DNA of 56,436 nucleotides, taken from an uncultured Bacilli bacterium (GTDB lineage Bacteria; Bacillota_I; Bacilli_A; RF39; UBA660). Both the position numbers and the translations under genes were made by a program. Location: the NCBI GenBank assembly GCA_944363785.1, contig CALVVF010000010.1:1-56436 (forward strand), written 5' to 3'. Under the pieces are notes generated by a model. The model was not told the origin of the DNA. It ran no database searches and saw only the letters and a list, made by a program, of their open reading frames with translations. Of the stretch, positions 44,164 through 51,972 are shown piece after piece; position 1 is the first letter of the stretch, and each line of letters opens with the position of its first letter.

Positions 44164-44421
44164 ATGAATATGGTAAAATCAAAATTAGAAAAAGCAAATC
44201 AGAAAATTGAAAAGGCAGTAGTAGGAGGATATGAAAAAATCGAAGATACTGTTGTAGGTGGATACAAAAAAATTGAAAACTCTGTTGTTGGCACATATCA
44301 AAAAATTGAAGATAAGTTTGTTGATCAGTTTTTAACTAAAGATGGAGAAACAGTAGAAGAAGCAAAAAAAAGATTAAAACAAGAATCTAATGCTAAGAAG
44401 GATAGTCATAAAGAGGTGTAA
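44164..44421 (+). CDS. Small repeat protein (VVGGYxKIE units)
   Basis: 85 residues. About 13-residue units recur: KIEKAVVGGYE, KIEDTVVGGYK, KIENSVVGTYQ, KIEDKFVDQF, followed by a charged tail. No membrane segment is evident; a surface-lying amphipathic helix is likely. I recall similar small proteins as common in Firmicutes next to TetR regulators; their function is unknown. The start is 44164 or 44170, as AAAGGAG ends at 44159. It heads the TetR-controlled operon. Confidence 0.7.
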   Translation: MNMVKSKLEKANQKIEKAVVGGYEKIEDTVVGGYKKIENSVVGTYQKIEDKFVDQFLTKDGETVEEAKKRLKQESNAKKDSHKEV

Positions 44422-44422
44422 G

Positions 44423-44818
44423 ATGAAAAAGGATACATTATTAGAAATTATTTTAGGAACAATTGGTGGTTTAGTATTCGCTATCGGAATGTGTATGACC
44501 TTAATACCAGAATGGCACTTATTTAATTTAGGAGTAGTCATCACTGTTATCGGCTTTATTTTATTACTTTGTATTATTCCAGTATATCGTTCTACTCATC
44601 CTAAAAAACAACATACACCGATCAATTGGGGAATCGTATTTACTTGGATAATCGGTGTTGTTGGTGCCTTAATCATGGGCTTTGGTATGAGTAAGGTTAT
44701 GGTCGATGCACCTAGTCAAAGTGAACTTTTATTGGGAATCGTTGTCGGTATAATTGGTTTGTTGATTTGCGTACTTAATTATCCTATTTATTCCTATTTA
44801 AAAGGTAATCAAAAATAA
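44423..44818 (+). CDS. Four-helix membrane protein of unknown function
   Basis: 131 residues with four predicted membrane helices (ILGTIGGLVFAIGMCMTLI, LGVVITVIGFILLLCII, GIVFTWIIGVVGALIMGFG, LLLGIVVGIIGLLICVLNY). GAGGTG before the ATG at 44423 selects this start. It is the second gene of the TetR-controlled operon. No family name is assigned. Confidence 0.7.
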   Translation: MKKDTLLEIILGTIGGLVFAIGMCMTLIPEWHLFNLGVVITVIGFILLLCIIPVYRSTHPKKQHTPINWGIVFTWIIGVVGALIMGFGMSKVMVDAPSQSELLLGIVVGIIGLLICVLNYPIYSYLKGNQK

Positions 44819-44819
44819 G

Positions 44820-44846
44820 AAAAGGAGAATGATTTCTCCTTTTTGG
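44820..44846 (+). terminator. Intrinsic terminator
   Basis: AAAGGAGAA (44821-44829) pairs with TTCTCCTTT (44834-44842), followed by T. It may attenuate transcription into the next membrane-protein gene. Confidence 0.8.
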
Positions 44847-44871
44847 CGTTGATTAATAAGAGGTGTTACTC

Positions 44872-45747
44872 ATGAAAAAGATATTAAAAACGATATTTTA
44901 TCCTAACCGTGTAGTTGGATTGTTCTTTTTTCTTTTCGGGTTTGGTTTATTAATTTATGTTTTTGCTTGTCATTTAGAAGATACTCCACTTGCTTATTTT
45001 AGTTATATTTTATCGACATATGCGTTAATTCTTTTTATAATTTGGTTTTGTAAAGCTTGTAAGTTTAGTAATGAATGGATCAAAAAAACTTCTTGGTATC
45101 AAATTTATAAAAAAAACGAGTCTCTGATACAAAGAGGTTCATTGTACTTTTCTTCCTTTTTAAATATTGTCTATTCGTTATTTAATTTTGTTGTTGGTAT
45201 TTATTATCGATCGTTTTGGTTTATTACATTTGCAGTTTATTATTTTTTACTTAGTTTTATGAGAGTTTCTTTACTTACTCAAGTAAAAGACTTACATAAA
45301 GATTTATTTAAAGAATACGAAAAATTAAGGCGCTGTGGGATCGTTTTACTTTTATTAAATATTGTTTTAATTGGTATGGTAATTTTAATTTTGAGAACTA
45401 ATCAGAATATTCATTATGCTGGTTCGGTTATTTATATTGTTGCTCTTTATGACTTTTATTTGATTATTCTTGCTTTTGTGAATGCTTTTCGTTATCGAAA
45501 GACAAATCACCCTATATTATTGGCCAGTAAGGGAATCAATTTAACTGTCGCAATGATTTCGATGCTTTCTTTAGAAGTTGCTATGATTGAACGGTTTGGA
45601 GAACAGGAACAATCGTTTAAAGTAATGATGACGGGAAGCTTAGGTTTTGGTATTTGTTTAATTAATTCTATTATGGCTTTTTATATGATTATTAAGGCTA
45701 GTAGATATTTAAAAAGGGGAAGGAGAAATTCCTCTGAACTTAGTTGA
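44872..45747 (+). CDS. Polytopic membrane protein of unknown function
   Basis: 291 residues with about eight hydrophobic segments, and short, mostly basic loops (KASRYLKRGRRNSS at the C-terminus). AAGAGGTG selects the ATG at 44872. It follows the TetR-controlled operon after a terminator and may be read through from it. No family was recognised. Confidence 0.6.
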   Translation: MKKILKTIFYPNRVVGLFFFLFGFGLLIYVFACHLEDTPLAYFSYILSTYALILFIIWFCKACKFSNEWIKKTSWYQIYKKNESLIQRGSLYFSSFLNIVYSLFNFVVGIYYRSFWFITFAVYYFLLSFMRVSLLTQVKDLHKDLFKEYEKLRRCGIVLLLLNIVLIGMVILILRTNQNIHYAGSVIYIVALYDFYLIILAFVNAFRYRKTNHPILLASKGINLTVAMISMLSLEVAMIERFGEQEQSFKVMMTGSLGFGICLINSIMAFYMIIKASRYLKRGRRNSSELS

Positions 45748-45798
45748 TATGTTACTGTTAATGAGTTATCTTTTTATTGATTTTAGAGGATTATATAG

Positions 45799-45832
45799 AA
45801 AAAGAAACCTACTTAGCTATCGGTTTCTTTTT
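45799..45832 (-). terminator. Symmetrical terminator between convergent genes
   Basis: AAAGAAACC pairs with GGTTTCTTT, with A and T flanks. It includes the last codons of the MerR gene. Confidence 0.65.
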
Positions 45833-46276
45833 GTATTGTTGATGACTTTGTTCAAATAGAAGTCTTATTTCTTCAGGCATATCGTGAGGATCAAGTTTTT
45901 TCACTCTTTTTTCGCTTCCTTCTTTTAATGCTTCATCATAGTACCAGCATTTGAACTTGATTAAAGCTAAGGCATCTTCTAACTCTTTGATTTCTTGTTC
46001 AATATGGGCTTTTTGGCGAATAAACATTTCTCTTCTTTGGAAAATTGTTTTATCTCCTAGAGAACACCAGTTCATAAATTCTTTAATCTCTTTGATTTGT
46101 AGACCAGATTTTTTTAGACATTCAATTACTCGTAGGGATTCAAGAGTTTTATCATTAAATTTTCTAATCCCTGCAGAATCTCTTACTGTATCGATTAATA
46201 ATCCCTCATTATCGTAGTATCTAAGGGTAGGAATAGGTAAATTTACCATTTTGGAAACTTCTCCGATTGTATACAT
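45809..46276 (-). CDS. MerR family regulator
   Basis: 155 residues. MYTIGEVSKMVNLPIPTLRYYDNEGLL is the winged helix-turn-helix, followed by a coiled coil (EQEIKELEDALALI). The cysteines do not form a metal-binding MerR pattern; the sequence is closer to the AdhR/aldehyde- or multidrug-responsive branch. It lies divergent from a promoter with the typical MerR architecture. Confidence 0.88.
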   Translation of the reverse strand: MYTIGEVSKMVNLPIPTLRYYDNEGLLIDTVRDSAGIRKFNDKTLESLRVIECLKKSGLQIKEIKEFMNWCSLGDKTIFQRREMFIRQKAHIEQEIKELEDALALIKFKCWYYDEALKEGSEKRVKKLDPHDMPEEIRLLFEQSHQQYKKKPIAK

Positions 46277-46310
46277 AGTTTACATCCTTTCATTATGGTT
46301 AATAAAGTGC

Positions 46311-46341
46311 TTGACTTAAAGTTAACTTTAACTTGTAAAAT
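46311..46341 (+). promoter_or_regulatory. MerR-type promoter with 19-bp spacer and perfect operator palindrome
   Basis: TTGACT (46311-46316) and TAAAAT (46336-46341) are 19 bp apart, the over-long spacer that MerR regulators correct. The spacer contains the perfect palindrome TTAAAGTTAACTTTAA (46316-46331). It points to the plus strand, where no gene starts within 190 nt. Confidence 0.8.
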
Positions 46342-46534
46342 GATAGTAACACATGGTGTTTAGTGTGTCAATGGGAAGAATAAGTGAGTAGCGATTAAGT
46401 GGATTGTTGTTTGAACTTCTTTCATAAATGTTTGATTATATCTTTATATGTAGTTAAATGGTTATCATAGATTGAAAAAAAGTTTAATATTTTGTAGCTC
46501 TATGGTATACTATTCACGGAAATGTGGGGATATC

Positions 46535-47617
46535 ATGACGTTACGTGAATATATACAAGCAAATAAAAATGTGACATTTAAAGAGATGCCATTTAATGAA
46601 GTAGATAATCTTTTACTATCTGAACTTAGCTATATTGACTTTGATATGTTCATGCCTTTTTCTGCTAAAGAAAAAATATCATTAAAAATGCTCGCTACTT
46701 TATTTTTTAATCGTTATACTGCAAAAGATATTAAAAAGTTACGAACAGCACCTTCAATTCAAAAAGTTATCTCTTATTTTAGATTGATGGCTACCTCAAA
46801 AAGGTATCAAGATATTCTGATTTATCATTATGTTAATGACGTAGAAGAACGTACGCAGTTTGGAGCTATGTCGATGGTGCTTGGGGATGGAACAATTTAT
46901 ATTGCCTTTGAGGGAACCGATGATTCTATTTCCGGTTGGAAAGAAGATTTTAAATTGTCTTATCAGTTTCCGGTAGTAGCCCAACAAAAAGCAGCGCAAT
47001 ATTTGAACCAATCAGTACCGATGTTTGGACCAAAGGTACGAATTGGTGGTCATTCCAAAGGTGGTAATTTAGCCATGGCAGGATATATGTTGTGTAATTT
47101 TTGGACCCGTCGTCGGATTATTGAAATTTATAATAATGATGGTCCAGGTTTTAGAGAAAAAGAATATGAGTCTATTGCTTATCGTCGGATGACTAAAAAA
47201 CTTCGAATGTTTGTCCCAGAAGAGAGTATTGTCGGTATGTTTTTTAAGCATCCTACAAATTATATAGTCGTAAAGAGTAGCTATCGAGGAATTTTACAAC
47301 ATGATGGAGTTAGTTGGTTAGTGGATAAGACTACTTTTCAGAGAGGGAAGTTATCGGCAAAAAGTAAGAAATTCGAGCGAAAGTTTTCTACTTGGCTTTA
47401 TCGTTATGATGATGAAGAAAGAGAAAAAATCGTGTTGGCCTTATTCTCTATTTTTGAACGAGCAGGAGTAAAAGGGGTTAGCGAATTACGGATTACTAAG
47501 ATAAATAAAATGATTGCTTTAATTAAAGAAAATAGAAATTTAAATAAGGAAACTAGAAAATTATTGTTAGATTCATTTAAAGCTTTACTTTTACAAAAAG
47601 AGGATAAAGGAATATAA
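46535..47617 (+). CDS. Mbeg1/DUF2974-like alpha/beta hydrolase (lipase-like)
   Basis: 360 residues. GGHSKGGNLAM holds the nucleophile elbow GxSxG (S174), preceded by YIAFEGTDDSISGWKEDF, which is typical of the Mbeg1-like/DUF2974 lipase-fold family. No signal peptide is present. GTGGGGA precedes the ATG at 46535, and TGGTATACT (46501-46509) is an extended -10 promoter. The substrate is unknown; a lipid or ester is expected. Confidence 0.85.
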   Translation: MTLREYIQANKNVTFKEMPFNEVDNLLLSELSYIDFDMFMPFSAKEKISLKMLATLFFNRYTAKDIKKLRTAPSIQKVISYFRLMATSKRYQDILIYHYVNDVEERTQFGAMSMVLGDGTIYIAFEGTDDSISGWKEDFKLSYQFPVVAQQKAAQYLNQSVPMFGPKVRIGGHSKGGNLAMAGYMLCNFWTRRRIIEIYNNDGPGFREKEYESIAYRRMTKKLRMFVPEESIVGMFFKHPTNYIVVKSSYRGILQHDGVSWLVDKTTFQRGKLSAKSKKFERKFSTWLYRYDDEEREKIVLALFSIFERAGVKGVSELRITKINKMIALIKENRNLNKETRKLLLDSFKALLLQKEDKGI

Positions 47618-47699
47618 AATCTTTCTGAAATTTCGTTTATTTTCTTTGTTCTTTTGCTATAGCATGGTATAATAATATAGAGTATAGGAGGAGGGACTT

Positions 47700-50222
47700 A
47701 TGAATAATAATATGGATTTTGATTTTTCTTCTAATGCAAATAAGGGAGATAGTAAAAGACAAAATCGCTTTATTTTTTCTGATGATTATTACGATTCACT
47801 TGATTCTTCTGAAGTACAAGATGATGGTGTCAAAGCTGTAGATGCTCCTGTTCAACGGTTTACTCCTTCTTTGATGGATATCGCATCTTCTGGTGAGAAA
47901 AAAGATATCAAAGATGTAAATTCTCCTTCATCTGTTCAACCTACTATATATGATGCTAGTAATTTTGTTAGTCATAACCCAAATGTTTCACAGGCTAGTA
48001 GTTTTGATCAACTTGTTCAAAATAATTATGATCAAGTCGATAATGTGGAAAATGTTTTTGACTTTTTTGGTCATAATGCCCATACTAATTTAAAAAATGA
48101 GGAAAAGCCTGAGGAAGATAACCCTATATTAGATACTGTTGCTATTGCTCAAGATGATCAAAATAAGAAATCTTTTTTAGAAAATTTAGAAGATAAGTTA
48201 AGTAAAAAAAGAAAAGATCCTGGTTTAGATGTTGTTCATGTAGGGGATATAGCTCCAGTTCATTTAGAACCAGAAGAAAAAGAGATGGAGTCTTTTGATG
48301 CTAATGTTGTAACTGAGCCAGTTTCTACACCGGAATTTAATAGTGCTGTTCCGGGATTAAAAGAAGAGTATAACTTGAATAATAGTGCTAGTTTTGTGGA
48401 TAATGTTCCTTCTCAAGCTCCTGTAATGTCTACTCCAGAGGATACTAATCCTTCTACTTTTTCATCTGCTGATACTAGTGTAAAAGAAGATAATCATTCT
48501 ACGGACTTTTTATTGAAGAAAGAAGAAATACCATCAGTAGAAAAAAATATTCAATATGATAAGAAAAATACGAATATCCTTGATTTTTCTTCCTTTCATA
48601 ATGTAAATACTCCAAATCAATTTATTGTGAATCAAGAACCGAATGTAAGAGTAGAAGCAAATGAACAATCTTTTCAACAATTGGCTGTCCCTGATTTTAT
48701 GTCAGGAACAGTAAAAACTGAAGATTTGAATATTGCTACAGGGGTTAACGAGGAATTAGAAAAAGAATTGATTGCACAAAAGCAATTGGAAGAAGAAGAG
48801 AAAAAGAAACTTCAAGCTAGCATAGAGGGATATGATCTATTTAAAAAAGATGAACCAGAAACAGAATTGATTTATAAAGCAGGGGGAAAGAGTATTATTC
48901 GTGAAAAACAAAAAAAACCTAAGTCGGTTTTTACTCCACAACCTGTTGTTGTTACTCCACCACCAGCTGCTGAGGAAGAGGATTCTTCTGAAGAAACTAA
49001 TGTTGTAAATATTGATCAACAATTACAGCAAGAACAAGAGTCTACTCCTCAAGTATATAGTATTCAAGATATGATTGAACAAATTGTAGGGGTTCCTGAT
49101 TTAGATTCTGTTTTGGTTCCTATTGATAAAAAAGCTAATCCTGGTGTTATATTTGGTAATGAACCGCTTAAAGAAAAGAAAGAAGAAGAAAAACCTGTTG
49201 AAGCAACGAATGTTTATCATGAAGATAGAGATAATTTTGATTATGATCAAAATTTTGATCATGTGAAAGTTACTATTTCTGATTTATTGCCAAAATTAAA
49301 AGAAAAAGCGAACCAAGAAGGAAAAATAAGTATTTTGGCTCGTTATGGTGAAGATTTTTGTGCTAGGGAGTATATTACCAATCCAGCTATCGGTAGAGCG
49401 GAAGAAATTAAACAATTAATTTTGATTTTATTGACTCCTGAAAAGTCAGGAATCTTAGTTGGTAAACCAGGTATTGGTAAAACAAGTATTGTAGAAGGTC
49501 TTGCTTATCAACTTCAGCGTGATAATGTTCCGGATGCTTTAAAAGGGTATTGTATTGTTAGTGTTAAAACCCCATCTTTATTAGGTACTTTACCTACGGG
49601 TGAAACAAGATTACAGACATTAGTTGATGAACTAAAAGGATTAGAGAAAATTATATTATTTATTGATGAGATACATATGTTGATTGGTTCTACTAATGAA
49701 TCGGCTATGGATTTTGCTAATATGTTTAAAGAAAGTTTAGGTAGAGGAAGTATCAAAGTTATTGGTGCTACTACAACCGAAGAGTACGAACGTTATATTT
49801 TACGTGATAAAGCTTTTGTTAGACGTTTTCAAAAAGTTGATGTGGAAGAACCTAATCGAGAATTAACGATTAAAATTTTGATGGGTACTTTACCAAAAAT
49901 AGAAAAAACAACGGGAGCTAAATTAAAATATACACAATTTATTCAGTCGGAAATTGTGGGCTTTATTGTTGATATTACATCAGAATATAAACGTATTTAT
50001 GGTATTGGGTCTCGTTATCCGGATATTTGTTTAACTTTACTTGCTCAAGCATTTTCTCAAGCAGTATTTGCTAATCGTAAAGAAGTAACTATCCTTGATG
50101 TTAGAAAAGCAATTGAAAATTCTAAGAATATTTATCCGGATGTAATTAAAAAGGAATTAGTTCACTTTGATCAGAAATTTAAAGATATTATTCGTGAAGA
50201 AGAAACGAGTCCTAAAGTATAG
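47700..50222 (+). CDS. Clp-like single AAA+ ATPase with a very long disordered N-terminus
   Basis: 840 residues. Residues 1 to about 550 are acidic and low-complexity (rich in D, N, S, E, P, V) with no recognisable domain. From about 560 to 835 there is one AAA+ module of the ClpA/B NBD1 type: the preceding RYGEDFCAREYITNPAIGR, Walker A GKPGIGKT (588-595), Walker B LFIDEIH (about 655), sensor GATTTEEY, arginine finger FVRRF and a helical lid. The ClpN, middle domain, second AAA module and ClpP-binding loop are all absent. AGGAGGAGG gives strong translation initiation. Confidence 0.75.
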   Translation: MNNNMDFDFSSNANKGDSKRQNRFIFSDDYYDSLDSSEVQDDGVKAVDAPVQRFTPSLMDIASSGEKKDIKDVNSPSSVQPTIYDASNFVSHNPNVSQASSFDQLVQNNYDQVDNVENVFDFFGHNAHTNLKNEEKPEEDNPILDTVAIAQDDQNKKSFLENLEDKLSKKRKDPGLDVVHVGDIAPVHLEPEEKEMESFDANVVTEPVSTPEFNSAVPGLKEEYNLNNSASFVDNVPSQAPVMSTPEDTNPSTFSSADTSVKEDNHSTDFLLKKEEIPSVEKNIQYDKKNTNILDFSSFHNVNTPNQFIVNQEPNVRVEANEQSFQQLAVPDFMSGTVKTEDLNIATGVNEELEKELIAQKQLEEEEKKKLQASIEGYDLFKKDEPETELIYKAGGKSIIREKQKKPKSVFTPQPVVVTPPPAAEEEDSSEETNVVNIDQQLQQEQESTPQVYSIQDMIEQIVGVPDLDSVLVPIDKKANPGVIFGNEPLKEKKEEEKPVEATNVYHEDRDNFDYDQNFDHVKVTISDLLPKLKEKANQEGKISILARYGEDFCAREYITNPAIGRAEEIKQLILILLTPEKSGILVGKPGIGKTSIVEGLAYQLQRDNVPDALKGYCIVSVKTPSLLGTLPTGETRLQTLVDELKGLEKIILFIDEIHMLIGSTNESAMDFANMFKESLGRGSIKVIGATTTEEYERYILRDKAFVRRFQKVDVEEPNRELTIKILMGTLPKIEKTTGAKLKYTQFIQSEIVGFIVDITSEYKRIYGIGSRYPDICLTLLAQAFSQAVFANRKEVTILDVRKAIENSKNIYPDVIKKELVHFDQKFKDIIREEETSPKV

Positions 50223-50243
50223 TAAAAATTGATCAATATATTC

Positions 50244-50272
50244 AAAGGTGCTTATTATAGGCATCTTTTTGA
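50244..50272 (+). terminator. Terminator of the AAA+ gene
   Basis: AAAGGTGC pairs with GCATCTTT (one G-U), followed by T. Confidence 0.6.
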
Positions 50273-50365
50273 TTGGTTTTTGAAAGAGTATATTTAAGTA
50301 TATGTTGTTGTTTTTATGTAGTAGTATTTGTTTTAAGTAATCATATTTTGGTTATTTTAGCAAGT

Positions 50366-50395
50366 AAAAAGGTACTAGATGTTTAGTACCTTTTT
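50366..50395. terminator. Second, symmetrical terminator
   Basis: AAAAAGGTACTA pairs with TAGTACCTTTTT. It can serve both strands, including the end of the cotJ operon. The rest of the 50223-50517 gap shows nothing else. Confidence 0.7.
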
Positions 50396-50517
50396 CTGTT
50401 AAATGTTTTAGTCTAAAATTGATATACTTTCTATATAATTAGCCATTCTTGTTAGGTTTATAAGTGGTTTATTATCTAGAATGAAGCATTTAAAATAAGG
50501 ATATAATGGATATCATA

Positions 50518-51084
50518 TTATCTTGGCTCTTTTTTATTTTGTTTATAATAATCGTATAATTCTTTGAAACGTTGAAAGTGAATAATTTCTCTTTGTCTAA
50601 GCCATAATAGTGGTCCAATTACATCGGGATCTTCTGTTAAATCAATTAAATTTTCATAAACAGCACGGGCTTTTTCTTCAGCAGCCATATCTTCTGATAA
50701 ATCGGCTAGATAGTCTCCCGTTGTTGCTACATAAGCGATAGTAAAAGGAACCCCATTGGCATCTGTTGGATATAGGGAACGATTGTGTTCAGCATAGTGA
50801 CTAGCTAAACCAGCTGCTTCTAATTCTTCAAGTGTTGCATTTTTCATTAATTGGTAGACCATAGTAGAAATCATTTCAATATGAGCAAGTTCTTCTGTAC
50901 CTATGTCGGTAAGAAGTGCTTTTCCACGATTATCTGGCATGGTATAGCGTTGGTTTAAATAGCGAAGAGCTGCTGCCATTTCTCCGTTAGCCCCACCATA
51001 TTGTGTTACTAAGAATTTAGCCATTCGTAAATCCTTTTTCTTAATTGAAATAGGGTATTGTAGTCTTTTTTCATACTTCCACAT
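50518..51084 (-). CDS. cotJC: CotJC-type manganese catalase, spore coat
   Basis: 188 residues. MWKYEKRLQYPI, ARFLV-like MAKFLVTQYGGANGEMAAALRYLNQRY, TEELAHIEMI and REIIHFQRF are the family hallmarks, with glutamates and histidines for the di-manganese centre. CotJC is a mother-cell-made coat protein. GGAGGA (51093-51098) inside the end of the upstream gene selects the ATG at 51084. It is the second gene of the cotJ operon. Confidence 0.93.
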   Translation of the reverse strand: MWKYEKRLQYPISIKKKDLRMAKFLVTQYGGANGEMAAALRYLNQRYTMPDNRGKALLTDIGTEELAHIEMISTMVYQLMKNATLEELEAAGLASHYAEHNRSLYPTDANGVPFTIAYVATTGDYLADLSEDMAAEEKARAVYENLIDLTEDPDVIGPLLWLRQREIIHFQRFKELYDYYKQNKKEPR

Positions 51085-51085
51085 C

Positions 51086-51532
51086 TTATTTTTCCTCCAT
51101 TTCCCAAGGCCAAGCATATGCTTCCCAACTAAATTGATCCGTATTTGAAAGACTGTTTATAGTCAGTGGCCCATATTTTTTTTCATAAGCTTTAACTGCT
51201 TCATTTGCCATTTGTTGATAGCGGTTGAATAAATTGATCATTTGAGCATCGTTAGGGTAAACATCTAGATATAGATTAAGCTCATGAGCAGCAAAAGATA
51301 ACTGATCCACATTTAATAGTAATTCTGCTTGTTCATTATTGGGTACTAATCTAGTTGGTCTATAATTTTGATATTGTCGATAAAGATGATCAAATAAATT
51401 TCCTCTGATAAATCCTTCATAAGGTTCTTTTAGATTTTGGACAGGTAAAGAATTATTAGGACTTAAAAAAGTCTGTTCAAATATATTCATTGCTGGGCGA
51501 TCATATTGATCAAAACTAAAATTATTATTCAT
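51086..51532 (-). CDS. CotJA-CotJB fusion-like spore coat protein
   Basis: 148 residues. Residues about 16-58 (FEQTFLSPNNSLPVQNLKEPYEGFIRG..FDHLYRQY) resemble CotJA. Residues about 65-148 (LLNVDQLSFAAHELNLYLDVYPND ... KYGPLTINS ... WPWEMEE) match CotJB. In Bacillus these are two separate small genes; here they form one reading frame. It ends 1 nt before cotJC. The promoter at 51551-51580 looks sporulation specific. Confidence 0.8.
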   Translation of the reverse strand: MNNNFSFDQYDRPAMNIFEQTFLSPNNSLPVQNLKEPYEGFIRGNLFDHLYRQYQNYRPTRLVPNNEQAELLLNVDQLSFAAHELNLYLDVYPNDAQMINLFNRYQQMANEAVKAYEKKYGPLTINSLSNTDQFSWEAYAWPWEMEEK

Positions 51533-51550
51533 AAAATCTCTCCTCTAATC

Positions 51551-51580
51551 TAATGTATGATAAATACCTAGATGAGTATG
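51551..51580 (-). promoter_or_regulatory. Sigma-E/K-like promoter of the cotJ operon
   Basis: Minus strand CATACATTA (51551-51559) matches both the SigE -10 (CATACANT) and the SigK -10 (CATAnnnTA). CATACTC (51574-51580) lies 14 nt upstream as a possible SigE -35. Confidence 0.6.
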
Positions 51581-51684
51581 GGCACTTAATTTTTTTATTT
51601 TGAATTATTTTTGATTAAACTAGGTGTTCATACCACTCTTTTTTTTAGTGGATTAATATAATATAGTGAAAGGAGTGTAAAAAT

Positions 51685-51840
51685 ATGATGTATGGCTGTG
51701 GATGCCCAAATTATGGTTATCCTGGATATGGATATAATGATGGCGGCAATAATTGGTTATGGATTATCATTATTGTATTTGTTATTTTCTTTTTATTTTG
51801 TGGTTCAGGCTTTGATCGTGGAAGAAATAACTGTTGTTAG
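51685..51840 (+). CDS. YjcZ-like small sporulation protein
   Basis: 51 residues: an N-terminal Gly/Tyr/Cys-rich part (MMYGCGCPNYGYPGYGY), a single hydrophobic segment (WLWIIIIVFVIFFLFCGSG) and the end RGRNNCC. This is the plan of the YjcZ family of small sporulation proteins. AAAGGAG ends 11 nt upstream of the first ATG; the second ATG at 51688 is an alternative. It is divergent from the cotJ operon and has its own terminator. Confidence 0.85.
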   Translation: MMYGCGCPNYGYPGYGYNDGGNNWLWIIIIVFVIFFLFCGSGFDRGRNNCC

Positions 51841-51845
51841 AGGAA

Positions 51846-51876
51846 AAAGGGATATTTATGATATTCCTTTTTTTAT
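51846..51876 (+). terminator. Intrinsic terminator
   Basis: AAAGGGATAT pairs with ATATTCCTTT (one G-U), followed by a T run. Confidence 0.8.
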
Positions 51877-51916
51877 TTAAGTGGGGTGATTTTCAAAAAT
51901 TAAGGATTGGTAGTAA

Positions 51917-51945
51917 TTGAAAAACATAGGATTCTTTGTTATAAT
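51917..51945 (+). promoter_or_regulatory. Promoter of the pilin/DUF6273-like gene
   Basis: TTGAAA (51917-51922), a 17-nt spacer and TATAAT (51940-51945). Confidence 0.75.
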
Positions 51946-51972
51946 GAGTATGTCTGTAAAGGAGAAATGGAA

